Positions 6,036 through 14,639 of a stretch of DNA of 14,652 nt are shown piece after piece (the first letter of the stretch is position 1; every line of letters begins with the position of its first letter). The notes under the pieces are model-generated. The model ran no database searches and was not told the DNA's origin. It worked only from the letters and a program-made list of their open reading frames with translations. Made by a program: the position numbers and the translations under genes. The stretch comes from Methylococcaceae bacterium UBA4132 (GTDB lineage Bacteria; Pseudomonadota; Gammaproteobacteria; Methylococcales; Methylomonadaceae): the NCBI GenBank assembly GCA_002380945.1, contig DFWO01000187.1:1-14652 (forward strand), read 5' to 3'.

Positions 6036-8927
6036 TTACTCATAATCCGAGACAGGTGGGCAGGTGCAAACGACATGCCTATCACCGTAGACATTATCAA
6101 TACGCCCCACGGGTGGCCAATATTTATCATCATGTTGATGATCAGGAAAAAAGGCTTGTTGTCGGGAGTAGGGCAGTGTCCATTCATCTAATAATAGGCG
6201 GTGCGTATGCGGCGCGTTGTGGAGTAAGTTATTTTCTGCATCGGCATCACCCGTTTCAATGGCGGTGATTTCCTGCCGAATGGCGATAAGTGCGTCACAA
6301 AAACGGTCAATTTCGGTCTTATCTTCGCTTTCAGTCGGTTCTATCATCAAAGTATTGGCGACAGGAAACGATACGGTAGGAGCGTGAAAGCCATAGTCAA
6401 TAAGGCGTTTGGCTATATCCTCTACCGTAACATTGCAGGTTTTTTTAAATTCATGGCAATCAATAATACACTCATGCGCCACCCAGCCATTTTTGCCCGT
6501 GTATAAAATTGGGTAGTAAGGGGCTAAACGTTTGGCAATGTAATTGGCGTTTAAAATAGCCACCAGCGTAGCACGTCGTAAACCTGCCGCGCCCATCATG
6601 GCGATATATGCCCAAGAAATGGTGTACAAACTGGCTGAACCCCACGGCGCAGCGGATACTGTGCCGATAGTGCCGTGTATAGTTTTAGCGGGATTAACGC
6701 CTTCAACAACAGGATGATCAGGCAGAAAAGGCGCGAGATGGGCGCACACACCAATCGGTCCAACACCTGGTCCGCCGCCACCGTGTGGAATACAAAAGGT
6801 TTTATGTAGATTAAGATGAGCAACGTCTGCGCCGATGTTTCCTGGTCTACTGAGTCCGACTAGCGCGTTAAAGTTAGCCCCATCTAAATAAACCTGCCCG
6901 CCATATTGATGAATTAGGTCACATATCGAGCGGAAAGATTCTTCATAAACGCCATGTGTAGACGGGTAGGTAATCATTAACGCGGCTAACGTGTCTTGAT
7001 ATTCACTGACCTTAGCGTGTAAATCATCCAAACTGATATTACCGTGTTCATCACAGGCGACCACTACCACTTTAAGACCTGCCAGTGTTGCACTGGCGGG
7101 ATTTGTACCGTGTGCTGAGGCGGGGATTAAGCAAATATCACGCTGTGCTTGTCCTCTGACTTCATGATATTTACGAATCACTAATAGCCCTGTGTATTCG
7201 CCTTGTGAACCAGCATTAGGTTGTAAGGAAAAAGCCGTAAAACCCGTTAGGTCACATAACATATCTTCCAATTCGGTAAATAATTGTTGATAGCCGTGCG
7301 TTTGATACAGCGGCGCGAACGGGTGCAAACCATTGAACTCATAATAGGAAATGCTTTGCATCTCGGTTGCTGCATTGAGCTTCATGGTGCATGAGCCTAG
7401 CGGTATCATAGAACGATCTAAGGCAATGTCACGGCTGGCTAAGCGGCGCATATAGCGCATCATTTCTGTTTCTGAATGATAAAGTGCAAACACGGGATGT
7501 TGCAGGATGGCATCGTTACGCCATAGCTCAGCGGGAATACAGTCAATTAGGCTTGCATCCAAGGTATTGATGTCAGGCATATTCGCGGTGGCAGTGGCAA
7601 ATGCGTGCCAAACGGCGCGTAAATTAGAGCGCGTGGTGGTTTCATCTAAAGAAATGCCGATGTGATCAGCATCAATAATGCGTACATTAATCTTTGCTTC
7701 ATCTGCGCGGGCGGCAATACCTTTGGCACGGTTTGGCGTGTGAATGACGATAGTATCAAAATAACAACGACTGATAACCTCATGCCCTAATTGAGTAAGA
7801 CCTGCAGCTAGAATTTGCGTGTAACGGTGTACCCGTCCTGCAATCAAACGTAAGCCTTCTGCACCGTGATACACCGCATAAAAACCTGCAATAACGGCAA
7901 GTAATACTTGCGCCGTACAAATATTACTGGTGGCTTTATCACGGCGAATATGTTGCTCACGGGTTTGTAATGCCATGCGTAAGGCTATTTGTCCGTGGCT
8001 ATCTTTAGAAACTCCGATAATACGACCAGGTATGGAGCGTTTATAGTCATCTTTAGTGGCAAAAAATGCTGCATGAGGACCGCCATAACCCATCGGTACA
8101 CCAAAGCGTTGTGAGCTGCCCACGACAATATCAACTCCAAATGCCGCAGGTGGTTTCAGTAACACAAGGCTTAACAAATCAGCCGCCACGGTTACCAACG
8201 CTGATTTAGTATGAGCAATCGCCGTGATGTCGCTGAGGTCTTTTATTTCACCTTTAGAATTAGGATACTGCACGAGCAGGGCAAAAAAATCCTGTTGCGC
8301 TAAATCCTGATAAGGGTCGGCAATAATGACTTGATAACCTAAAGAATGAGCGCGGGTTTTAACCACGGCAATCGTTTGTGGGTGACAATCTTTATCGACC
8401 ACGATGCAGTTGCTGGTATTGGTGGATAATCGCCGTGACATACTGATGGCTTCTGCCGCCGCTGTTGCTTCATCCAGTAATGACGCATTTGCCAATTCCA
8501 TGCCCGTTAAATCAACAATCATTTGCTGAAAATTTAATAAGGCTTCTAAGCGTCCTTGACTGACTTCTGCTTGATAGGGAGTGTAAGCGGTGTACCACGC
8601 TGGATTTTCTAGCACATTGTGTTTAATGACGGCTGGCATGATAGTGTCGTAATAGCCCATGCCAATCATAGACGTGAATACTTTGTTACGCGCTCGAATG
8701 TTGCGCAGATATTTAATGACTGCCCGCTCGCTAATCGTTTCGGTCAGTCTTAGCGGCTCATCATTCAGAATATTGGCAGGAATTGCTTGGGTAATAATAT
8801 CTTCCAGTTCATTCACGCCCAGTTCTGACAACATGGCTTTAATTTGCTGTGGATTAGAACCGATGTGGCGGTTGACAAAATTACCGCGCATTTCCAGTTG
8901 ATTCAAACTAGGGCTAAGGCTTGACAT
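6036..8927 (-). CDS. gcvP: Glycine dehydrogenase (decarboxylating), P-protein
   Basis: This is the single-chain P-protein of the glycine cleavage system, which decarboxylates glycine on pyridoxal phosphate and passes the aminomethyl group to the lipoyl arm of the H-protein in the cytoplasm. It has 963 residues, close to E. coli GcvP (957). It begins with the typical RHIGSNPQQIKAMLSELG. The PLP lysine is Lys709 in LNLHKTFCIPHGGGGPGVGP, which includes the glycine-rich loop (716-721). Other family motifs are YTPYQAEVSQGRLEALLNFQ, PLGSCTMKLNA and IPASAHGTNPASA. The ATG at 8927 is supported by AGAGGT (8940-8935) seven bases upstream; this Shine-Dalgarno overlaps the last codons of gcvT, which ends 5 bases before. 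The two are therefore an operon and probably translationally coupled. I see no frameshift or missing catalytic residue. Confidence 0.97.
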   Translation of the reverse strand: MSSLSPSLNQLEMRGNFVNRHIGSNPQQIKAMLSELGVNELEDIITQAIPANILNDEPLRLTETISERAVIKYLRNIRARNKVFTSMIGMGYYDTIMPAVIKHNVLENPAWYTAYTPYQAEVSQGRLEALLNFQQMIVDLTGMELANASLLDEATAAAEAISMSRRLSTNTSNCIVVDKDCHPQTIAVVKTRAHSLGYQVIIADPYQDLAQQDFFALLVQYPNSKGEIKDLSDITAIAHTKSALVTVAADLLSLVLLKPPAAFGVDIVVGSSQRFGVPMGYGGPHAAFFATKDDYKRSIPGRIIGVSKDSHGQIALRMALQTREQHIRRDKATSNICTAQVLLAVIAGFYAVYHGAEGLRLIAGRVHRYTQILAAGLTQLGHEVISRCYFDTIVIHTPNRAKGIAARADEAKINVRIIDADHIGISLDETTTRSNLRAVWHAFATATANMPDINTLDASLIDCIPAELWRNDAILQHPVFALYHSETEMMRYMRRLASRDIALDRSMIPLGSCTMKLNAATEMQSISYYEFNGLHPFAPLYQTHGYQQLFTELEDMLCDLTGFTAFSLQPNAGSQGEYTGLLVIRKYHEVRGQAQRDICLIPASAHGTNPASATLAGLKVVVVACDEHGNISLDDLHAKVSEYQDTLAALMITYPSTHGVYEESFRSICDLIHQYGGQVYLDGANFNALVGLSRPGNIGADVAHLNLHKTFCIPHGGGGPGVGPIGVCAHLAPFLPDHPVVEGVNPAKTIHGTIGTVSAAPWGSASLYTISWAYIAMMGAAGLRRATLVAILNANYIAKRLAPYYPILYTGKNGWVAHECIIDCHEFKKTCNVTVEDIAKRLIDYGFHAPTVSFPVANTLMIEPTESEDKTEIDRFCDALIAIRQEITAIETGDADAENNLLHNAPHTHRLLLDEWTLPYSRQQAFFPDHQHDDKYWPPVGRIDNVYGDRHVVCTCPPVSDYE

Positions 8928-8932
8928 GATGT

Positions 8933-10015
8933 TTACCTCTGATAGCGATGGGGAATAAAGGGTAATTTAGTCACCGTAATGGCAATTTTTTGGTCACGGA
9001 CAGTGGCGTATAAGGGATTGCCTGATTCAAGTGCGTGACGGTTAAGCAATGCCATGGCAATGGGTTTGCCTAAACTGGGCGAAAAACTGCCGCTGGTGAC
9101 ATGACCAATAAGTTTGTCTTCGCTATCAGTGATAATACTGCCGTCTCGAACAGGTATTTTGCTATCCACTAACAGACCAACGCGGATTTTTTCTGCACCT
9201 TGCTGACATTGTTGCAAAATATTATTAGCACCCAGAAACTGGCTGGTATCTTTTCTAATTAACCATTGTAGCCCCGCTTCTACAGGAGTGATGGTTTCAT
9301 TGAGTTCATGCCCATACAGACATAATCCCGCTTCTAAACGTAAGGTATCTCTCGCACCTAAGCCTATCGCTTCAACCTCATCTTCGGCAAGCAATAAACG
9401 GGCGAGGGCTTCGGCATGTTGATTGGCGAGTGAAATTTCAAAACCATCTTCGCCCGTATAACCGCTACGGCTGATATGACAAGCTATGCCGTTTATGTCC
9501 GCTGTACAGGCGTGCATAAAGCGTAGTTGGGCGGCTTTGGGGGAAAATTTTTCCATAATGCGAGCTGCCCCAGAACCTTGTAAGGCAATTAATGCCTGCT
9601 CAGGCAGTTCTTTGAATTCGCAGTGGGTAGAGAGGTGGGTTTTTAAATGGGCAAAATCTTTATCTTTGCAGGCGGCATTGACAATCAGCATCAGTCCTGC
9701 GTCGGTGCGCGTCACCATAATGTCATCAATAACACCGCTATCATGATTAGTTAACACGGTGTATTTTTGTTCACCCACCTTAAGATTGCTAAGTATGCTG
9801 GGGGTGAGTTGCTCAAGTTCATCAGCGGCAGTATCGCCTAAAATCAGGCATTGCCCCATGTGGGAAATATCAAAAAAACCTGCGTGCTGACGGCAATGCA
9901 GATGCTCTTGAATAATACCTAGTTTGTATTGGACGGGCATAAGATAACCCGCAAAACCAACCATTTTGGCAGCCAGTTCAAGGTGTAGCGAATAAAGCGG
10001 CGTTTGTTTTAACAT
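8933..10015 (-). CDS. gcvT: Aminomethyltransferase, T-protein of glycine cleavage
   Basis: The T-protein transfers the methylene carbon from the aminomethyl-lipoyl H-protein to tetrahydrofolate, releasing ammonia and giving 5,10-methylene-THF. The 360 residues are close to the E. coli length (364). Diagnostic motifs are TPLYSLHLELAAKMVGFAGY at the N-terminus, FFDISHMGQ, the catalytic Asp region GVIDDIMV (Asp97/Asp98), SGYTGEDGFEI, and GLGARDTLRLEAGLCLYGHE, followed by the C-terminal barrel (GHVTSGSFSPSLGKPIAMAL). The start at ATG 10015 fits the family, although no strong Shine-Dalgarno precedes it. It is the first gene of gcvT-gcvP. gcvH, which sits between T and P in E. coli, is absent here and must be elsewhere. 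A hairpin-rich leader lies just upstream and may control expression. Confidence 0.96.
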   Translation of the reverse strand: MLKQTPLYSLHLELAAKMVGFAGYLMPVQYKLGIIQEHLHCRQHAGFFDISHMGQCLILGDTAADELEQLTPSILSNLKVGEQKYTVLTNHDSGVIDDIMVTRTDAGLMLIVNAACKDKDFAHLKTHLSTHCEFKELPEQALIALQGSGAARIMEKFSPKAAQLRFMHACTADINGIACHISRSGYTGEDGFEISLANQHAEALARLLLAEDEVEAIGLGARDTLRLEAGLCLYGHELNETITPVEAGLQWLIRKDTSQFLGANNILQQCQQGAEKIRVGLLVDSKIPVRDGSIITDSEDKLIGHVTSGSFSPSLGKPIAMALLNRHALESGNPLYATVRDQKIAITVTKLPFIPHRYQR

Positions 10016-10046
10016 AGTGACACGCTATTTTTCTAAGGTAAGCGGT

Positions 10047-10079
10047 AAAAAGCCCAAACTGTCTTAAAGGTTGGGCTTT
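10047..10079 (-). terminator. Intrinsic terminator-like hairpin before gcvT
   Basis: On the minus strand AAAGCCCAA (10079-10071) pairs with TTGGGCTTT (10057-10049), nine base pairs with a 13-base loop. A run of five T bases (10051-10047) overlaps the stem end. It lies about 105 bases after the glgX stop and about 31 bases before the gcvT start. It may end glgX transcription or act as an attenuator in the gcvT leader. Confidence 0.65.
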
Positions 10080-10091
10080 CTTGTATCAGGT

Positions 10092-10117
10092 AATGGGCTT
10101 ACTTACGTCCGCCCATT
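10092..10117 (-). promoter_or_regulatory. Upstream hairpin of the gcvT leader
   Basis: On the minus strand AATGGGC (10117-10111) pairs with GCCCATT (10098-10092), seven base pairs around a 12-base loop. TGGGC of its first arm could instead pair with GCCCA of the terminator hairpin's first arm (10077-10073), which would disrupt the terminator. It does not match the glycine riboswitch pattern that I know. Whether it is regulatory is inference. Confidence 0.35.
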
Positions 10118-10184
10118 TGTCACATTATTAATCAAAGTACGGTGTTCATGTAAAGACCTTGCAGTGCAACATCTTTAGTTTTTA

Positions 10185-12269
10185 TCAATCACTTTTAGGG
10201 CGACCAAATCTTAATGCTAACGAAGAACGCTCGCGTGCTTCGCAAACTACAATACTACGCGCCTGTACAGGCTGAGTTTCACTCTTGATTAACGGTTGTT
10301 TTTTCCATTCGATTATATCGTTAGGCGATGGGGCGGCGGTGTCCATTGCCAAATACCAGCGGCGTTGAGCGATGACAGGTAGCGGTGCATCAATCGCCTG
10401 ATCAGACATATTAATAATAACATGTAAATCTTCTTCGCCCTGTGCATAACCTGCAAGGGTAAACGCCAGAACTTGTGATTCAGGGTCATGCCACAGGGGT
10501 TCATTCAACTGCAAGCCATGCCAAGCAATATCAGGAATGCCACGTGTCACATCAATTCGACCTGTTAAATAACGTGGACGTGCTAAACAGCGATGACGAT
10601 GACGAAACGCGCTAAGTTCACGCACGAAACGCAACATCTCTTTATTAGCTTCGCTGAGTTCCCAGTTTAACCAAGACGTTTCATTGTTTTGACACCACGC
10701 GTTATTGTTACCGTTTTGGCTATGTAGAAACTCATCGCCTGCCAGAAACATGGGTACGCCTTGGCTTAGAAACAAAATTGCCATGAAATTACGCGCTTGT
10801 TTGCGGCGTAGTGCTAATACATGAGGATCATCTGTTACACCTTCTACGCCACAGTTCCAGCTTAAATTGTCGTTAGTGCCATCACGATTTTCTTCACCAT
10901 TTGCCATGTTGTGCTTGTCATTGTGACTAACTAAATCCCATAACGTGAAGCCATCGTGACAGGTGATAAAGTTGACACTGCTAGAGGGTAGGCGATGATC
11001 GTCGGCGTACAAATCGCTACTACCTGTCATGCAGGTGGCTACTTCATCGACTAAACCACGATCGCCGCGTACAAAGCGGCGCATGACATCACGGTAGCGA
11101 CCATTCCATTCTGCCCAACGCGTGCCAGGAAATGAACCGACTTGATACAAACCTGCTGCATCCCATGCTTCAGCGATAATGGGGGTATTAATTAATGAGC
11201 GTGATAATTCAATACTCCAAGGCAGGGACGGATTGGCAAGCACTTCGCCGTCTTCACCGCGTGTAAAAACACTGGCAAGGTCAAAACGAAAGCCATCGAC
11301 CCCCATTTCATTGACCCAATATTCCAGACAGTGAACTAAGAAGTGCGTGACTAAAGGGTGATTACAGTTAATGGTATTACCACAACCTGTGTAATCACGG
11401 TAATGCAGGCGGTCATGAGTACGGTGATAAAAAATATCGTCTAATAAAGCTTTAAAATGAATAGTCGGGCCACCATTGCCGCCTTCGCTGGTGTGATTGA
11501 AAACCACATCCAATAACACACCAATATCCGCATCATGTAATGCTTGCACGAGTTCTCTAAATTCATGGACAGGATCAGAGGTTGCACAATAACTGGGATG
11601 GGGCGCGTAAAAGCCATAGGGGCTATAACCCCAATAATTTTCATGACCTAGATTAATGACACCTTCGGGCGCATCTTGTTCATCAAACGCCATGACAGGC
11701 AGTAATTCGACATGTGTAATACCAAGGGCTTTGAGATAAGGAATTTTTTCAATTAGCCCTTTAAAGGTGTTGGGGTACTTTACTCCTGATGTCGGGTGTC
11801 GAGTAAATCCACCGACATGAACTTCATAAATAATCGCACCTTCCAGTGACTTTGGCTTAACAGGTAAATGAGCTGGTGTATGGCGTAAATCAATGACAAT
11901 GCCGCGTAAACCATTACAAGCCTTTTGCACTGCAAGACTACGCTGCCATTTTTTATCACTGACCGCTCGCGCCCAAGGATCCAATATTTCCCACCATGAG
12001 CCATCAGGTTTTTGTACGCGCCATGTGTAATATGTACCGACAGGCAGTTTTTTAACAGCGACGTGCCATGAAAAAAACGTCCGTTGCTGTTCTATATCGA
12101 GCGTAATCACCTGCATAGGTTCATCGCAATCTGCGGTTTCGTACAATAGCAATTCGACGGCTATAGCCTCACGGCTAAAAATAGAAAAATTAGTTTCTTC
12201 TGGACTCCATGACGCACCAGAAGGAGATCGGGAGCCGATATGTGTTACAAAACGTGGAGTTGTGCGCAT
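10185..12269 (-). CDS. glgX: Glycogen debranching enzyme GlgX (isoamylase type)
   Basis: GlgX hydrolyses alpha-1,6 branches of phosphorylase-limited glycogen in the cytoplasm, releasing short maltodextrins. The 694 residues are slightly longer than E. coli GlgX (657). An N-terminal CBM48-like domain (about 12-105, including SWSPEETNFSIFS at 20-32) precedes a GH13 catalytic barrel. GH13 motifs are DVVFNHT (254-260), DGFRFDLAS with nucleophile Asp330, IIAEAWD with acid/base Glu367, and FITCHDG with Asp439. NENGNNNAWCQNNETSWLNW-like C-terminal catalytic-domain sequence (here around NGNNNAWCQNNETSWLNW) is also typical of GlgX/TreX. The ATG at 12269 has GGA eight bases upstream. None of the other glycogen genes (glgA, B, C or P) lies in this window, so this gene is away from a glg cluster. 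The neighbouring gcvT is probably transcribed separately or by readthrough. Confidence 0.95.
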   Translation of the reverse strand: MRTTPRFVTHIGSRSPSGASWSPEETNFSIFSREAIAVELLLYETADCDEPMQVITLDIEQQRTFFSWHVAVKKLPVGTYYTWRVQKPDGSWWEILDPWARAVSDKKWQRSLAVQKACNGLRGIVIDLRHTPAHLPVKPKSLEGAIIYEVHVGGFTRHPTSGVKYPNTFKGLIEKIPYLKALGITHVELLPVMAFDEQDAPEGVINLGHENYWGYSPYGFYAPHPSYCATSDPVHEFRELVQALHDADIGVLLDVVFNHTSEGGNGGPTIHFKALLDDIFYHRTHDRLHYRDYTGCGNTINCNHPLVTHFLVHCLEYWVNEMGVDGFRFDLASVFTRGEDGEVLANPSLPWSIELSRSLINTPIIAEAWDAAGLYQVGSFPGTRWAEWNGRYRDVMRRFVRGDRGLVDEVATCMTGSSDLYADDHRLPSSSVNFITCHDGFTLWDLVSHNDKHNMANGEENRDGTNDNLSWNCGVEGVTDDPHVLALRRKQARNFMAILFLSQGVPMFLAGDEFLHSQNGNNNAWCQNNETSWLNWELSEANKEMLRFVRELSAFRHRHRCLARPRYLTGRIDVTRGIPDIAWHGLQLNEPLWHDPESQVLAFTLAGYAQGEEDLHVIINMSDQAIDAPLPVIAQRRWYLAMDTAAPSPNDIIEWKKQPLIKSETQPVQARSIVVCEARERSSLALRFGRPKSD

Positions 12270-12382
12270 AATTGTATTCCATCAGTAGTTGTCAGCCGTG
12301 TGTACCACGGTCTTGTTATAAAACAGAAAAAAGATGTATTGTACAGTCTACGAGACGATTTGTATGAAAATAGCAACATAAC

Positions 12383-12411
12383 AGTATAACATTGGTTTTA
12401 TAAGACACTTA
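12383..12411 (-). promoter_or_regulatory. Candidate extended -10 promoter for glgX
   Basis: On the minus strand TATACT (12388-12383) is preceded by TG and one base, giving the extended -10 TGTTATACT. Only a weak -35, TAAGTG (12411-12406), lies 17 bases upstream. Transcription would start near 12376, leaving a leader of about 107 bases before glgX. It overlaps the ygiQ promoter candidate on the other strand. Confidence 0.4.
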
Positions 12412-12430
12412 TCAACAGGCAGTGTACAAT
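12402..12430 (+). promoter_or_regulatory. Candidate promoter for ygiQ
   Basis: AAGACA (12402-12407) and TACAAT (12425-12430) have a 17-base spacer and match the sigma-70 boxes at 4/6 and 5/6. The leader would be about 26 bases. The Shine-Dalgarno is weak (GAAG, nine bases before ATG 12463). Confidence 0.45.
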
Positions 12431-12462
12431 TCAAACTTATTGTTATTTTTGAAGTTTTTTCT

Positions 12463-14616
12463 ATGATCCCCGCACCTAATCTATTCAGTTATCGCCCATA
12501 CTGGGCAAAGCGTTTTGGTATTTCACCCGTATTACCCATGAGCAAAGCAGAAATGGACGAGCTAGGTTGGGATAGTTGTGACATTATTCTTGTTACGGGT
12601 GATGCCTATATTGACCACCCCAGTTTTGGCATGGCGTTAATCGGTCGTTTACTTGAAGCGCAAGGCTTTCGCGTCGGCATTATTTCGCAGCCTGATTGGA
12701 CAAACGCCAATGATTTTAAAAAATTAGGTCGTCCGAATCTATTTTTTGGTGTGACAGGCGGTAACATGGATTCGATGGTCAATCGTTACACATCTGACAA
12801 AAAAATCCGTTCTAATGATGCTTATACACCTGATGGCGCGGCAGGAAAACGCCCAGACCGTGCGGTTAATGTCTATTCACATCGTTGCCGTGAAGCCTAT
12901 AAAGATGTGGCTATTATTATTGGTGGCATTGAAGCCAGTTTACGTCGTATTGCCCATTATGATTATTGGTCGGATACCGTGCGTAAGTCCGTATTGTTAG
13001 ACTCTAAAGCTGATTTATTAGTGTATGGCAATGCAGAACGGCAAGTGGTTGAGATCGCCCACCGCTTAGCCAATGGTGAAAAAATCACCGAATTAACAGA
13101 CATACGCGGCACGGTGCATTTCGTAAAACAAATCCCCGATGGTTACGCGCTGAAAGATTCTAGCGATATTGATAAAGTGGGTGCAGTGCAGCCGCCACAA
13201 AATCCCTATCAAGAGCAACCCGCTTGCGAAACCAACACGCTCGCAAATCCTGCTGAACAGCCCCTCACGCCCACCATTCGTGTGCTACGCGCTAAAACCG
13301 TGATTCGGCTACCCGCTTATGAAGCCGTTAAAGATGACCCTATTCTGTATGCTCACGCCTCCCGCGTCATGCACGGCGAAACCAATCCACACAATGCGCG
13401 TCCGTTAATCCAACAACACGGCACACGACAACTGTGGGTAAATCCACCACCCATGCCGTTAACCACCAAAGAAATGGATGGCGTATTTGACCTGCCTTAC
13501 TCGCGCGTGCCGCATAAAGAATATGGCGAGGCTAATGTTCCGGCGTTTGAGATGATTCAACATTCCGTCAACATCATGCGCGGCTGTTTTGGCGGCTGTA
13601 CATTTTGTTCCATCACTGAACACGAAGGGCGCATTATTCAAAGCCGTTCCGAAGATTCCATTATTAAAGAAATTGAAGCCATCCGCGACACTTCGCCCAA
13701 TTTTACAGGACATATTTCCGACTTAGGCGGACCTACGGCGAATATGTATCGCCTCGCCTGTAAAGATGAAAAAATCGAAGCCGCGTGTCGTAAACCGTCT
13801 TGCGTTTATCCGTCTATCTGCCCAAATTTAAACACTGACCACGCACCACTCATTAAGCTCTATCGCCGAGCGCGGGCATTAAAAGGCATCAAAAAAATCT
13901 TTATCGCCTCAGGTTTACGCTACGACTTAGCCGTTGAATCACCCGAATATGTCAAAGAATTAGTCACCCATCATGTCGGTGGTTATTTAAAAATTGCCCC
14001 AGAACACACGGAAAAAAACGTGTTATCGAAAATGATGAAGCCTGGTATGGGAACGTACGATCGTTTCAAAGAAATGTTTGATAAATACTCCAAAGAAGCG
14101 GGTAAAGAACAATACCTGATTCCTTACTTTATCGCCGCGCACCCTGGTACGACTGATAACGATATGCTCAACTTAGCCTTATGGCTAAAAGCCAATGGTT
14201 TCAGAGCCGACCAAGTACAAGCGTTTTTACCGTCACCGATGTCCATTGCCACCGCAATGTATCATTCAGGTAAAGACACGCTACACAAAGTCAGCCGTAG
14301 CGTTGAAGACATTCCTATACCCAAAAGTTTTAAACAACGCCGCTTACACAAAGCCTTTTTACGTTATCACGACCCAAAAAACTGGCCATTATTGCGTGAT
14401 GCTCTAAAAGCAATGGGGCGTGCTGATTTAATCGGTAATGGTAAAAAACATTTAATACCGTCTTTCCAACCTAAAGGCACATTGGAAACACCTGAGAAAA
14501 TTCAAGCATTTAAGACCAAATACACAGGCTTTCCACAGGACAAACAAAAAAGAAACTCACCACCTGCGTTTAAAAAGCAAAAAAATTATTCAAAAGGGCT
14601 AGGCAAACAAAATTAA
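12463..14616 (+). CDS. ygiQ: YgiQ family radical SAM protein
   Basis: The 717 residues align by eye with E. coli YgiQ (739) throughout: LGWDSCDIILVTGDAYIDHP, DAYTPDGAAGKRPDRA, SLRRIAHYDYWSDTVR, and KIAPEHTEKNVLSKMMKPGM. Order of domains: Radical_SAM_N region (about 20-330), radical SAM core with the 4Fe-4S motif Cys375-x3-Cys379-x2-Cys382 (CFGGCTFC), and a DUF3362-like basic C-terminus from about 600. Further cysteines (433, 442, 447, 453, in the CRKPSCVYPSICPN area) also occur in E. coli YgiQ and may bind a second cluster or metal. The family's substrate is not established, to my knowledge. The segment around 235-275 is Pro-rich and variable, as in homologues. Start at ATG 12463 agrees with the family N-terminus, although with a weak Shine-Dalgarno. 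No terminator is seen before the tRNA promoter 6 bases downstream. Confidence 0.95.
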   Translation: MIPAPNLFSYRPYWAKRFGISPVLPMSKAEMDELGWDSCDIILVTGDAYIDHPSFGMALIGRLLEAQGFRVGIISQPDWTNANDFKKLGRPNLFFGVTGGNMDSMVNRYTSDKKIRSNDAYTPDGAAGKRPDRAVNVYSHRCREAYKDVAIIIGGIEASLRRIAHYDYWSDTVRKSVLLDSKADLLVYGNAERQVVEIAHRLANGEKITELTDIRGTVHFVKQIPDGYALKDSSDIDKVGAVQPPQNPYQEQPACETNTLANPAEQPLTPTIRVLRAKTVIRLPAYEAVKDDPILYAHASRVMHGETNPHNARPLIQQHGTRQLWVNPPPMPLTTKEMDGVFDLPYSRVPHKEYGEANVPAFEMIQHSVNIMRGCFGGCTFCSITEHEGRIIQSRSEDSIIKEIEAIRDTSPNFTGHISDLGGPTANMYRLACKDEKIEAACRKPSCVYPSICPNLNTDHAPLIKLYRRARALKGIKKIFIASGLRYDLAVESPEYVKELVTHHVGGYLKIAPEHTEKNVLSKMMKPGMGTYDRFKEMFDKYSKEAGKEQYLIPYFIAAHPGTTDNDMLNLALWLKANGFRADQVQAFLPSPMSIATAMYHSGKDTLHKVSRSVEDIPIPKSFKQRRLHKAFLRYHDPKNWPLLRDALKAMGRADLIGNGKKHLIPSFQPKGTLETPEKIQAFKTKYTGFPQDKQKRNSPPAFKKQKNYSKGLGKQN

Positions 14617-14633
14617 TTGTGTATAATGTCCGC
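14600..14633 (+). promoter_or_regulatory. Stable-RNA promoter for the tRNA at the right edge
   Basis: A perfect TATAAT (14622-14627) is followed by the GC-rich discriminator GTCCGC (14628-14633), typical of stringently controlled tRNA promoters. A weak -35, TAGGCA (14600-14605), has a 16-base spacer and lies inside the last codons of ygiQ. Confidence 0.65.
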
Positions 14634-14639
14634 TTCTTT

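Noticed and set aside
5818..6191. Short plus-strand frames across the repeat region and gcvP end
   Set aside because: They translate REP and 9-bp repeat DNA into Phe-Ser-Cys or Leu-Phe-Val runs and overlap gcvP.
10016..10184. Glycine riboswitch upstream of gcvT
   Set aside because: The conserved glycine aptamer core is not visible; only two simple GC hairpins are present.
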